Assembly: GCA_963575745.1 (NCBI GenBank)
Contig: CAUYUJ010004603.1
Location: 273,657 to 326,156 of the forward strand
Origin: Prorocentrum cordatum
Taxonomy: Eukaryota > Sar > Dinophyceae > Prorocentrales > Prorocentraceae
Length of the DNA stretch: 52,500 bases
Direction of reading: 5' to 3'
Below, in pieces: positions 20,798 to 30,424 of this stretch; the first letter of the stretch is position 1; every line of letters begins with the position of its first letter. Under the pieces are notes generated by a model, which made no database searches, was not told where the DNA came from, and saw only the letters and a program-made list of their open reading frames with translations. The position numbers and the translations under genes are program-made.

Positions 20798-21305
20798 GGG
20801 ATACCCTAATCATCATCAGCAGCATCATCATTACCAACATCATCATCAGCAACAACGGGCAGAAACATCATCATCATCGTCATCTCATCATCATCATTAA
20901 CATCATCATCATCACCAGGACACCATCATCGTCATCATCATCACCATCAACATAACCATCATGATCATCATCAACAACATCATTTTCGGGACACCGACGG
21001 GACACCGACGGGACACCGGCGGGACACCGCGGGGCCCCGGCCGCCCGGAAGGGAGACATTTGGTCCGGCCGCGCCTCAGCCACACGGGACACCAGCGGGA
21101 CACCGGCGGGACACCGCGGGGCCCCGGCCGCCCGGAAGGGAATCATTTGGTCCGGCCGCGCCTCAGCCACAGGAGACTTTCTCTCGCCCGCCCACGCAGC
21201 TTCGCCTCGCCCGCACGCACGGCACGCACGAACACGAAACCGAAATCGATTTCCCGGTGGGGGGGCTCTCCGTTCCACTTCGATCTCACCCCCTCACCTC
21301 CGATG
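20030..21305 (+). repeat. Composite element H, copy 1 (plus orientation)
   Basis: Four modules in order. A leader TATACGACCACCCTTCGGGT followed by GATAAGGAGGTTCGG (hairpin ACCACCCTTCGGGT). An array of GATCTCACTATC-type 12-mers (20085-20285). A CAT/ATC array (20290-20960). A GGGACACCGNCG array with a duplicated 70-bp GGCCCCGGCCGCCCGGAAGG segment (20995-21175). Last, a unique 100-bp tail with CACGCAGCTTCGCCTCGCCC and CCGAAATCGATTTCC. The inverted copy at 24448-25272 shares leader, 12-mer array, GGGACACC-type array and tail, but not the CAT block. Confidence 0.72.
20285..20960. repeat. CAT/ATC trinucleotide array
   Basis: About 670 bp of CAT repeats punctuated by CGGGACACC at intervals. It lies inside element H copy 1 and is absent from copy 2. 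Confidence 0.88.
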
Positions 21306-21639
21306 TATATATATATATATATATGTATGCGTGTGTGTGAAGATTGAGAGAGGGATACTAAGCAACGAACAAAACACTGTACCGAAAGCGAGAGAGTGAG
21401 ACAGATCGAGAGTGACTGAACATAGGAAAAGGTGATCGAAACTGCCTTTGGTCCGAGAGCAGTTTGTTTGCGTGTGCTCTGTCCCCTGGGCCCTCTCTCT
21501 TATTCTTTATCTCTCCCTCTCTCTGTCTCTGTCTGTCCATCTCCCCCATCTCGCTCTCCTCGGAAGCGGGATGTATGCTGAGCGAACGTGCAACCTCGAG
21601 TGGCAGCGCGCGCAGAGTGGCCTTGGCACTGCCCGCCAG

Positions 21640-21940
21640 GGGCGCACACACACACACACATTCACACACACACACATACACACACAAAAACACACACACA
21701 CACACGCTTGTCCCTCCCCCAGCTAGGTGCGGACACCTTCGCGAGTGCTTGAGCGGGACGCGCTCACGCGTGCTGAACCGCTCGCAGCAGTGCGAACGGG
21801 AAGCAGGCAGCAACCCGCAAACCGTCGCGCACCTAACGAATGACGCCCAAGATCGTGGAGGACGGGCGCGCAGCAGTACTGCAACTGACCCCTGGGGCGG
21901 CAGGGACGCACCCGCGGTGGGGAGCGCGAGAGGGGCTCAA

Positions 21941-21973
<33 letters not shown>

Positions 21974-22412
21974 CCCATGCGCACGCATGCTCACCCACTC
22001 ACAGAAATACTTACACGTGCGCACGCGTACTCATACGCACACAAACGCAGAAATAGATATGCACGCACACACACACACACACTTGCGGGCGGTCGCGGCC
22101 TCGCGCGCGGCGACGAGGCGGAGCATAATAAGAAGTCAGGGAGCGGCGGGAGCAGGCGCGCGCGACGGAGCCCTCCGATGCGGGGTCGCTTTGGCTCGCC
22201 GCACGTGGCACACACACACACACACTTGTTCCGTCGGCGGCGTGGCGGGGGCGATCCGCAACAACGAGGGGCGGCTCGGGGCAGCCGGAATGCGACGTGG
22301 CCAGCATGCGAGAGCGGGGAGGAAGGCAGACAAGGCGACCGCAGAGGGGGGAAGGGCGGAGGGCACTCGGATGTGGAAGAGTTCCAACACACACACGCAC
22401 ACACACACACGT
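21640..22412. repeat. Series of CA/GT tracts spaced through GC-rich sequence
   Basis: CA runs lie at about 21645-21712, 21942-21975, 22064-22082, 22206-22227 and 22388-22411. Between them the sequence is GC-rich and non-repetitive. On the minus strand three of the tracts begin right after CAA (AACAA|GTGTGT, CGCAA|GTGTGT, GACAA|GCGTGT). This suggests GT/GC intron donors rather than random microsatellites. The 381-codon plus-strand frame through them (His-Thr runs) is not a credible protein. Confidence 0.6.
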
Positions 22413-22600
22413 CCATGCATCCCGATGCACCCATGGATCCTGCGTGGTGCCCCCGTCGGGCCACTCGCCCTCGTACTCGCCGTCCAACTCGGCCTGGCCG
22501 CTCGCACGGCGGTGCTGCGTCTCGGAACCCCCCAATGGTCCCCCAACGGTGGCCCCATCAAACCAGAGAGTCGATCACGCCGATCCTGTGCCGTGGGGGG
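22412..22600 (-). CDS. Exon-like segment upstream of a GT tract
   Basis: The minus strand reads GGSETQHRRASGQAELDGEY then EGEWPDGGTTQDPWVHRDA and meets GTGTGTGTGT at 22411. The composition resembles soluble coding sequence and there is no repeat structure. No family is recognised. The exon boundary is inferred from the GT run only, and the upstream boundary is not determined. Confidence 0.28.
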
Positions 22601-22679
22601 GGGGCTTGAAGCACACACCAAGTCGTCGAGTTGGCCAGAGCGATCAGTCCACTCAAGATGCAGGATGCTGAAGCACATG

Positions 22680-23434
22680 TGAAGGGGCCCCAGGACACAC
22701 AAAAAATACACACAAATAAAATTACCCCCGAACGACCCTACCTAGAAGTTGGAGCCCCTAGGAAAGCAGCATTAGTTGCTATGATATGTTATGCTATGCC
22801 ATGCTATGCTGCGCTATGCTATGCTATGCTATGCTGCGCTATGCTATGCTATGCTATGCCATGATATGGCATGATGCGCTGCTCTGCTCTGCTCTGCTAT
22901 GCTATGCTATGCTATGATGCGCTGTGCTATGCTGTGCTGTGTTGTGCTGCGCTATGCGATGCTATGCTATGCTATGCTGCGCGATGCTATGCTATGCTGG
23001 GTTATGCTATGATATGCGATGCTGCGCTTTGCTATGCTACGCTACGCTATGCTATGCTATGCTTTGCTCTGCTATGCTAAAGCTCAGCGAAGCTAAGATG
23101 AAGGTAAACTAAGCTAATATAAAACTGAGGTAATATTAAGCTAAGCTAAGGTAAGATGAAATAAGCTAAGCTAAGATGAGATAAGCAACGCGAAGCGAAA
23201 GGGACGTCACTGGGGGAACCGCGGGGCGGATGCCGGGGGAACCGCCCAGGGCGGGTTACACTGCCCAGCCCTTTAAGCCTCAGAGTAAGACCCCTTCTAG
23301 GCAGAGCCTAGGTAGGGAATTATTCCCCATATTTTCCAATATTTTCTGGGTTTCTGTCTTCCCCCCCACTTCCCATTGTTTTCCAATAACTGGGAATCGA
23401 TGACTAATTGTGTCTGTGTCTTTTTCCCTCCTGA
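22680..23434 (+). mobile_element. Family C TIR element, copy 2, split by a family D insertion
   Basis: The left half (22680-22719) starts TGAAGGGGCCCCAGGACAC. The right half (23322-23434) ends TTTTTCCCTCCTGA. The outer 5-bp duplication is ACATG (22675-22679 and 23435-23439), proving that both halves are one insertion. Family D lies inside, flanked by AATT. Confidence 0.85.
22724..23317 (+). mobile_element. Family D TIR element, copy 2, nested in family C
   Basis: A 594-bp element flanked by AATT (22720-22723 and 23318-23321). Terminal segments CGACCCTACCTAGAAG at the left and CTTCTAGGCAGAGCC...TAGGTAGGG at the right are inverse. The internal order is the same as in the copy at 10096: TTGGAGCCCCTAGGAAAGC, TGCTATGC array (22780-23080), GCTAAG array (23090-23195), then GGGGGAACCGCGGGGCGGAT. 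Confidence 0.82.
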
Positions 23435-23587
23435 ACATGGACGACCAAACAACGTGCTGCATACTCGGGCGCCCCGAAGAGGGGGGCCGGGAAGAGGGGG
23501 GGGTGCACCATGGCCCGAGGCATGCAAGCGGGCGAAGTGAGGCCAGGGGATGTGTTGCAAGAGGACGAAGCCATGCAATCCAGGAGA

Positions 23588-23767
23588 TACAGTCGGGACA
23601 CTGACCTAAGGAACCCTAAATAAGGAACGAGGCCCCTTTTTTCCATAAGTTAAATTTCGATTTCCGATCGAAAACATAAGGAAAACCTGAGGCAAGCTGT
23701 GAAACACTTCAGGAACGCGGAGCCCCTCGCAAACCGAAAGGGTTCCTTCTTCAGGGCCCCGACTGTA
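23588..23767. mobile_element. Family F TIR element, copy 2
   Basis: A 180-bp element with ends TACAGTCGGG and CCCCGACTGTA, subterminal AAGGAACCCT and AGGGTTCCTT, and the shared internal phrase AAATAAGGAACGAGGCCCC. No target duplication is obvious for this copy. Confidence 0.72.
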
Positions 23768-23863
23768 GTATCATAGCCCCGGCCACGATGCAGCCCATCT
23801 TGCCACTCTGCAGACGTAGCCTGGGTTATCCCGTCGATGGGGGGGAGGCGGCGGACGATATAC

Positions 23864-24019
23864 TTAGGTCGGGTCTGTCCCCCTACAGGGGGATTTGGAC
23901 GAAAAAAAGAACTTTCAAAAAATAGTCGAAGATACCAAAAACTACTAAACAAATAGTCCCCAGACTATTTTTTGACTACTTTTGAATATTCCCCATGTAG
24001 AGGGACAGGCCCGACTTAA
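23864..24019 (+). mobile_element. Family B hAT-like MITE, copy 3
   Basis: A 156-bp element starting TTAGGTCGGGTCTGTCCCCC and ending GGACAGGCCCGACTTAA. Flanking 8-mers CGATATAC and CGATAACC match at six of eight positions. The core includes AATAGTCCCCAGACTATTTT, as in copy 1. Confidence 0.8.
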
Positions 24020-24188
24020 CGATAACCTTACCTTTTCGCCTTGGGCGCGCGCCAGTACTGCGTGGCTCTTCGAACCTGCGCAGCTGACAGGGTCAGGTCA
24101 TCAGGGGGGAGGGGAGCAGGAGGGCCAGATGGCCGGGATGATCGCCGGACCCGGAACAGAGACAGTCTCAGATCCACGCCCCCTAATC

Positions 24189-24313
24189 TTAGGTCGGGCC
24201 TGTCCCCCTTCAGGGGGATTTTAAACAAAAAATAAACAAATACACCAAACATACTGAAAACAATGTTTTAAACATGAACAACAAATCGTCCCCAGACTAT
24301 TTGTTGTTCACAT
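24189..24313 (+). mobile_element. Family B MITE, copy 4, right end missing
   Basis: The left TIR TTAGGTCGGGCCTGTCCCCC and the core ATCGTCCCCAGACTATTTG are present. The sequence then departs into GAGGCGCCCCC without the right TIR. It lies only 170 bp from copy 3. Confidence 0.7.
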
Positions 24314-24447
24314 TTGAGGCGCCCCCGGAAAACCCTGGGATAGCCTTGGCTGGGATCGGCGCCGGTGAAGGGCCAACGGCACGGCAACGCTGGCGTGGGA
24401 GGAGCCTGCCTCCCGAATACTGCCACGAGGTGGAAAAGGGAACGGTC

Positions 24448-25272
24448 GGAGATGAGGGGGTGGGAGGGAAGTGGAACGGAGAAACCCCACCCGGAAATCG
24501 GTTTCGGTTTCGTGTTCGTGCCGTGCGTGCGGGCGAGGCGGAGCTGCGTGGGCGGGACAAGGGAATGAACCCTCCTCTGGCTAGGGAGCGGCGAGGACAG
24601 CAGTCCGCCCCCTCCCGCCGCGTGGCGGGCGGATGCCGGGGGTGTCCCGTCGTGGTGTCCCGATGGTGTCTCGCGGTGTTCCATGGTGTCCCGTAGTGTC
24701 TCGACTGGAGTCTCGATGGTGCCCTGGTGGTGTGTCGATGGTGTCCCGCGACGTCCCGCCGTGGTATCTCGATTGTGTCCGGTGGTGTCCCGTGGTGTCC
24801 TGCGATGTCCAGTGGTTTGTCCCGTGGTGTCCTGCGGTGTCTCGTGAGATCGATAGCGATATCGATAGTGAGATCGACAGTGCGATCGATAGTGAAAATC
24901 GATAGTGAGATCGATAGTGAGATCTCTGGTGAGATCGGTAGTAAGGTCAATAGAGAGATCGATCGTTGAGTCGAAAGGAAAACATATAGTGATATCCATA
25001 GTGAGATCGATAGGGTAGTAGGACCAATGACGAGAGACAGTAAGATCGATAAGTATATCCAAAGTGATATCAATAGTGAAAGCGATAGAGAGGTCTGTAT
25101 TGAGATCGATAGTGAGATCGATAGTGAGAGGGATAGTGAGATCGATACTGAGATCGATTGTGAGATCCATAGAAAGATCGATAGTGATATCGACAGAGCA
25201 GTCGATTGATTTCGACGTTGGTTCATCCCCCCGAACCTCCTTCTTACCCGACGGGTGGTCGTATAGGTAAGC
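24448..25272 (-). repeat. Composite element H, copy 2 (minus orientation)
   Basis: Read on the minus strand it has the leader TATACGACCACCCGTCGGGT (25265 downward), the 12-mer array GATCTCACTATC (24840-25210), a GGGACACCACGG-type array (24640-24840) and the 100-bp tail (24448-24550). All are in the same order as the copy at 20030-21305. The CAT block is lacking. The two copies form a long inverted pair about 3.1 kb apart. Confidence 0.72.
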
Positions 25273-25689
25273 AAGATGTAGACGAATTCGGACGACGACG
25301 ACTCGAGAATCTCTAACAGCACACAAGACTGCTTGACCAGGCCTTTCCCGAGGAACCAGCGTTTCATCCCGAGTTGCTGTCCAACGAGATGAACAGCACC
25401 AGGTCATTGCAAGAAATGCTCTGCATCGGGAGCTGACACTTGTGCGAAACTTCCGCACTCCTCTTTCCCTAAGAGCTATTTCCCCTCCCAACCAACCAAC
25501 CATCTCCTCCGACGTCACCTTTTGCCCGTGACGTTGGCCACAAAGGACCTCGACCCGTTCCTCGGGGCAAATGTTTCATCCTGATCCGTTGTTGATCGCC
25601 CTGGGGTGCAGCAAGGCCCCCCAAACGTATACCCGAACCCTTTCGCCGCGACTTGAATCACGAAGCGAGGGGATCTGGGGACCCCTCTC

Positions 25690-25765
25690 CAGATGCTCCG
25701 AGATGGACCAGATTTTCTGGCGCTGGTCACGCCGAGAAACATCCACACGTCCGAGCGATGCCAAG
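25690..25765 (+). mobile_element. Family A MITE, 5'-truncated copy
   Basis: Only the right half is recognisable: GATGCTCC...GAGATGG, ACGCCGAGAAAC and the terminal CACACGTCCGAGCGATGCCAAG-type end. It sits 32 bp upstream of the copy at 25798. Confidence 0.65.
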
Positions 25766-25797
25766 GAAAGGGACAGGGGCGGGGTGCCAGGGAGGAC

Positions 25798-25926
25798 CTG
25801 TCATCGCTCGGACGTCCATTCCCCGTGCATTTCTCGGTTTCGTGCGTGGTTTTCTTCGCACAATGGCCCAGTATGCTCCTCGATGGCCCTCGCCAGGAAA
25901 AAATGCACACGTCCGAGCGATGCCAG
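25798..25926 (+). mobile_element. Family A MITE, copy 3
   Basis: CTGTCATCGCTCGGACGT at the left, ACGTCCGAGCGATGCCAG at the right. The flanks GAGGAC and GAGGAT suggest a 5-bp duplication GAGGA. Five frames run straight through, and the sixth stays open until a terminal TGA inside the TIR. Confidence 0.8.
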
Positions 25927-26510
25927 GAGGATGGTGGGCGAGTCGGAGAGGCAGGGCAGAGGGGGGAGTCGGAGTCAGATTTGGAAGCCTGGGCAGCTGG
26001 TAAGCGTCGGTCTCGGAGGTCAGAAGAATCTGGAGGAGCATGTGTGCCGACCCCCACTTGCTGGGGAGGATCGAGCGCGTGAGACATGTGGCTGTCCATT
26101 CCGAAATCTGGTTGGATGGGCGGGGGGGGCCCGGGGAGCGGGGGTGGTCAGCGCATCCCCCGGGCCCCCTGGGGCCTCTTAATCTGCACTGCGTGGCTTG
26201 CAAAATGACCCAGACACATTCTGAGACGGCTCCAACACGCCAGAGGGACCTGAGGAATATCCAGGCTAGCATCACAAGGCCCGAGGAGCAGCACTCACTG
26301 ACTAATTATGATGTCATTCCATGACTTTTCAGGGTGTTGTCTGTTCGGCCGTCTGCCAAACCCAAAACGGCGGGAGGGGCCCCTGGGAGGGGCCCCGGAG
26401 AGGCCCAAGGAGAAGAACCCGCGAGGACCTCAGGAGCCCTCCCCCACAACACAGCCCCAAGGACCCCCAACGTCGTGACCCCCAAGAGGCCGCCCTGAGG
26501 ACCCACAACA

Positions 26511-26643
26511 CTTGCCGTCGCTCGGACGTCCATTTCCCGTGCATTTGTCGGTTTCGTGCGTGTTTTTTTTGCTCGATGGTCCAGGATGGTCCTCGGTGGT
26601 CCTCGCCGAGAAGAAAAAATGCACACGTCCGAGCGATGCCAAG
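26511..26643 (+). mobile_element. Family A MITE, copy 4, open in all six frames
   Basis: A 133-bp copy from CTTGCCGTCGCTCGGACGT to ACGTCCGAGCGATGCCAAG. Neither strand has a stop codon in any frame across it. A 29-bp direct repeat (27 of 29 identical) abuts both sides: 26482-26510 and 26644-26672, with core GAGGACCCACAACA. That is too long for ordinary DNA-transposon duplications. It may be a pre-existing local duplication or an unusual integration footprint. Confidence 0.82.
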
Positions 26644-26898
26644 CCAAGAGGCCCCCCCGAGGACCCACAACAGGCTCCAGGAGCCTTGGACAACGCTCCG
26701 AGAGGCCGCCCCCGATCCCTGCGTCACGAGCCCCGCGACAGGCAGGCGCAAGCAGCAAGACGGGAAGCGCCAAACAACACAGACACGCGAAATCGCAATC
26801 CGCACGTGTCCTCGTCTGGGGGCCTGCGGCATGGCGCGGACCTCTTGAATAACAAAGGGGGGTGGGAGGCGGACGGGACCAGTGTGCAGGGAAGAGAA

Positions 26899-27334
26899 TA
26901 CGGAGGCCTCGACTGCGCCCTCGCCGGCCCAATCCATGCTCCCGTCGACTGCGGCCTCCTCGGCGGCCCAGGCAGAGTCCACAGCGGCCCCTTGGTCGTC
27001 GTCCCCGCCGGCAGCCTCGGTGCCCTCGTCGACCGCGGACTCCACGGCGCCCACCTCGACGGCCTCTGGGGCGTCCTCCACGGCCTCGCTGGTGCCCCCG
27101 TCGGCCGCGGCATCCACGGCGGCCTCTAGGATCGTGGCCTCGGTAGGGCCCGCACTGGCCCCGCCAGTGCCCTCTGGCGATGCGGACTGCTCGGCGTGCT
27201 CCGAGGCCTCGCCACTTTCTGCGACAGCGGCCCCTCGGGCGCACTCTTCCACCACCGCCTCGACGGCAGCTGGATCGTCTCCTCCAGCGCCAAGCTCCAG
27301 GGCTCCCGCCGCAAAGCCTCGGGGCTGGCATCGG
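26899..27334 (-). CDS. Acidic Ala/Glu/Asp-rich exon-like ORF
   Basis: On the minus strand the acceptor TTGCTGCCGATGCCAG| precedes a frame reading FAAGALELGAGGDDPAAVEA, then VEDAPEAVEVGAVESAVDEG, and ends near EGAVEASVFSSLHTG. It is low-complexity but not a simple tandem repeat, with E/D/A/G in a GC-rich third-position pattern. The opposite strand reads Ser/Thr/Ala/Pro. No family is recognised. It could be a disordered acidic segment of a nuclear or surface protein. The 3' limit near 26899 is a guess. Confidence 0.3.
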
Positions 27335-27574
27335 CAGCAACAATTGCTGGGAGCAGGGGGGCGGCTCACGGGAAACGGGCAAAGAAAGTGTGAACGACAC
27401 GGCGAACCAGGCCCCTGACTCCTGTGCCGCTGGCATACCCGTTGTCCTCTCCTACCCCACCCCTCATTCTTCCCCGTCGCGACAATCACATCACCGTCGC
27501 CTTCCTATAGCTAGAAACAACGAAATGTACACCAACAAGTCTAGCCAGTGTGGAACCCAAACAGTGCGTGTCCA

Positions 27575-27815
27575 GCAATCGTTGTGCGCAATAGAAATTG
27601 TGCGATATATGTTGTGCAATATATGATGTTCCATAGTTGCCAAGCCATAAATATTGTGCCGCTTGCGTTGTGCAATCTACGTTGTGAAATTTAGTTTGTG
27701 CCACGTGCGCTGTGCAACACCAGTGGTGTGATCTATGAAATACCATGTATGTTGTGCACCCTATATGAAAAAGTGTACGCGGTGCATTCTACGTAGGGCA
27801 ATTAACCTATGACTA
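27575..27815. repeat. Degenerate TATGTTGTGCAA repeat
   Basis: Variants of GTTGTGCAATNTATGTTGTG recur every 20-45 bp across about 230 bp, heavily diverged. This AT-richer patch separates the acidic exon-like segment from the GAC array. Confidence 0.6.
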
Positions 27816-27939
27816 TTTTGGCATTGTCCTCTCCACTGCTCGTGCAAACATCCCACCCTCCCACCCGCAACTTGGTTGCAAACCCCTTTTTCACAGCATG
27901 ACTGCGAGTATCTATCAAGGGCTTCGAATTCTTGACGCA

Positions 27940-28617
27940 AACGACGGCGCCGACGACGACGACGACGGCACCGACGACGACGACGACGGCGCCGACGACG
28001 ACGAGGGAGGAAGGAGGACGCACGATTTGGACCGTGACGGTGGGTACCACATGGCACTTGGCAACAACAGCGACGCCGACGACGGCAGCGAAAACGACGA
28101 TGACGACGCCGCCGACCACGACGATACCGACGACACCGACGACGACGACGTCAACGACGCCGACGACGACGACGACGACGACGACGACGGCGGCGACGAC
28201 GACGACGTCGCCAACGAAGACAATGAGGAAGGAGGGAGGACGACGACGGCGACAAGACGACAACGACGTCTCCAACGACTTCGACGACGCCGACGACGAC
28301 GACACCGACGACGACGACGACACCGACGCCGACGACGACGACGATGACAACGACGACGACGATGACGACGCCGACGACGACGATACCGACGACACCGACG
28401 ACGACGACGTCAACGACGCCGACGACGACGACGACGACGACGACGACGGCGGCGACGACGACGACGTCGCCAACGAAGACAACGAGGAAGGAGGGAGGAC
28501 GACGACGGCGACAAGACGACAACGACGAGGGAGGAGGGAGGACGGCGACGACGCGACCGACGAAGAAGGAGGAGGGACAGCGACGCCGACGACGGCAACA
28601 ACGAGGGCGGAGGGAAA

Positions 28618-28648
<31 letters not shown>

Positions 28649-28872
28649 CGGCGACGAAATAGGAGGGACGACGACGAGACGCCGACGACGGACGACGACG
28701 ACGACGAGGGAGGAGGAGGAAGGACGACCACGGCGACAACGACGACGGAAATGACCACGACGCCAAAAAGAGGACGACGACGACGAACGCGAGGAACGAC
28801 AGGGGACGACGTAGGCGACGACGACGACGACAACGACGCGGGAGGAGGGATGACGGCGACGACGACGACGAC
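27940..28872. repeat. GAC/CGA trinucleotide array with an internal segmental duplication
   Basis: About 930 bp of GAC/GAY triplets with GGAAGGAGGGAGGACG interruptions. A segment of about 130 bp at 28141-28268 is repeated at 28402-28528, sharing GTCGCCAACGAAGACAA. Frames give poly-Asp, poly-Thr, poly-Val or poly-Ser. The 407-codon minus frame and the 341-codon plus frame are not credited as genes. Confidence 0.88.
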
Positions 28873-28969
28873 GCAAAAGCGCGCGCGCACGCTTTTGTTG
28901 AAAATACGTGTTGCGAAACCTTGTGTTTTTGTAAGTTTTTTGGACACACGATTTTGACATCCTTCCGAA

Positions 28970-29345
28970 ACCGATGGGTTCTTAAGTTTTTCGGCATACG
29001 CGCGCGACGACGCGCGCGTCTGCACTTCGTCTCATTATGTTGCAGGGGATTCTCGCGACGGCACACGCGCAAAGGCGTTCGACAGATTTCGACACGAGCG
29101 CGCGCGAAGCCCGTTTGGTAGCATGTTGTGAAAATCTTGAAAAACCTATGGTTTTCTTAAGATTTCGCAAGAGCTGTCGCGGAAGCTTGTTTAGCAACTC
29201 GGTGCTGCGAAACCCTGTGTTTTTGTATGTGGCTTGGGAACTCGATTGCGAAATTATTCCCGCACCGAAGGTGTTTGAATGATTTCGGCATGCTTGCGCG
29301 ACGACGCGCGCGTGCGCATTTCGTTTCATCTGTTGCAAGGGATCC
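28970..29345. repeat. Dispersed repeat block (CGCGCGACGACGCGCGCG type)
   Basis: CGGCATACGCGCGCGACGAC followed by GCGCGCGTCTGCA appears at about 28990 and, diverged, at about 29287. GGCGTTCGACAGATTTCGAC and AGCCCGTTTGGTAGCATG follow at 29067-29122. A related block lies at 30230-30400, with a partial copy at 30050-30100. Confidence 0.55.
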
Positions 29346-29572
29346 GCGAAACAAGTGCTATGTTCGAACAAAAAATGTCACCGCATAGTTGTTTTAAAAG
29401 GGAACCTCAGGGGGGGAACCCGGCCTAGCTGGGGTGATTCCATTTTTAGGATGGACGGATGGTCGGAATCATATATGATTTACATACCCGAAAGGGGAAC
29501 GGATAAGTCCGGGGGGGGTAGAGTCTATTCTCCCTTTTAGAAAAGGAGAATTCAGTTTGGAAATCGCAGTTG

Positions 29573-30307
29573 TCAGCTGCACTGTTCGCGCAATCGTCCC
29601 ACCAACCCACCCGCCAATTGTTCCGCAAAACTGATGCGGCGGCGATGTTGATGAGTGCTTGGTATTGGCTGGTGCAGCGACGCGGCCGCCATTGCCCACG
29701 CATGCTCGCACGCGCAACGGCCAACCAATTCGGCGCGACCGACGCGGCCGCGGTGGGACTTTCCAGCGGGCACTTCACTTCGACTCGGCCGCTTGGGCGG
29801 GCGCGGTCTCATGGCAACGTCGATAACGGTAGACACGAGGATGCTAGTAGCGACGCTGGCGACGCTGATGGCAAGGGCGACGGCGCGGCCAATGACGGCG
29901 CCGATGCTGGTCACGCCGGCGACGACGACGGCGTCCTCGCGTGGGCGATGAACGGTCTGGACGGAGATCGACATGCGCGCGCGGCCGACGCGCGAAAGCG
30001 GCCAGCAAGGTACTATTTGACACGCATCGTACCAGCCAGCACGCGCGCAAGGGCGTTCGAATGATGTCGACATGCGGCACGAAAAGGCCCGTTTGGCAGA
30101 ATGAAATGCAAATGGTGGCGAACATTTCCACGACACATGACGGCAGCGAAAGCGCAACCTTCTCTCTGAAAACGGATGTTTCAAACGATATGATGTTTTT
30201 TTTGTGTTCGGGGCACTTTGGAAATTCGTTCGAAACCAACGCTGTTTGAAACGTGTCGGCATCCGCGAGCGACAGCGCGCGCGTGCATTCCGTCCCGTGC
30301 TGCGCAA
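29573..30307 (-). CDS. Uncharacterised 244-codon ORF, doubtful
   Basis: The frame is uninterrupted on the minus strand and includes one strongly hydrophobic segment (VTSIGAVIGRAVALAISVAS then VATSILVSTVIDV, near 29830-29930) followed by a basic tail. However, it overlaps the dispersed repeat block at 30230-30400 and is GC-rich, which lengthens chance ORFs. No homology is recognised, and I would not rely on it without transcript support. Confidence 0.2.
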   Translation of the reverse strand: MRSTGRNARARCRSRMPTRFKQRWFRTNFQSAPNTKKTSYRLKHPFSERRLRFRCRHVSWKCSPPFAFHSAKRAFSCRMSTSFERPCARAGWYDACQIVPCWPLSRVGRARMSISVQTVHRPREDAVVVAGVTSIGAVIGRAVALAISVASVATSILVSTVIDVAMRPRPPKRPSRSEVPAGKSHRGRVGRAELVGRCACEHAWAMAAASLHQPIPSTHQHRRRISFAEQLAGGLVGRLREQCS

Positions 30308-30400
30308 CAGCTATCGCACAAAGGGCGCCCGAACGATTTTGACATGAACGCGCGAGAGGCCCGCGTGGTAGCAGTTTGTAAAAGCGCTGAACACAACGAC
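30230..30400. repeat. Dispersed repeat block, second copy
   Basis: GCATCCGCGAGCGACAGCGC, a GTGCATTCCGTCCCGTG segment, GGCGCCCGAACGATTTTGAC and GAGAGGCCCGCGTGGTAGCA follow in the same order as at 28990-29122. Confidence 0.55.
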
Positions 30401-30424
30401 TGTTAACTTATGAACTAGCAAGAG

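Noticed and set aside
21464-21545. Signal-peptide-like start of a plus ORF
   Set aside because: Hydrophobicity comes from a CT-rich run and the remainder is repeat-driven.
21464-22609. 381-codon plus-strand ORF with His-Thr blocks
   Set aside because: The CA tracts force His-Thr in this frame. The minus strand has the more protein-like composition between tracts.
27802-29025. 407-codon minus-strand ORF across the GAC array
   Set aside because: Pure repeat translation (Val/Ser/Arg runs), also open in other frames.
29395-29560. Possible TIR element with TTTTAAAAGGGA ends
   Set aside because: The end similarity is short and imperfect, and no flanking duplication or second copy was found.
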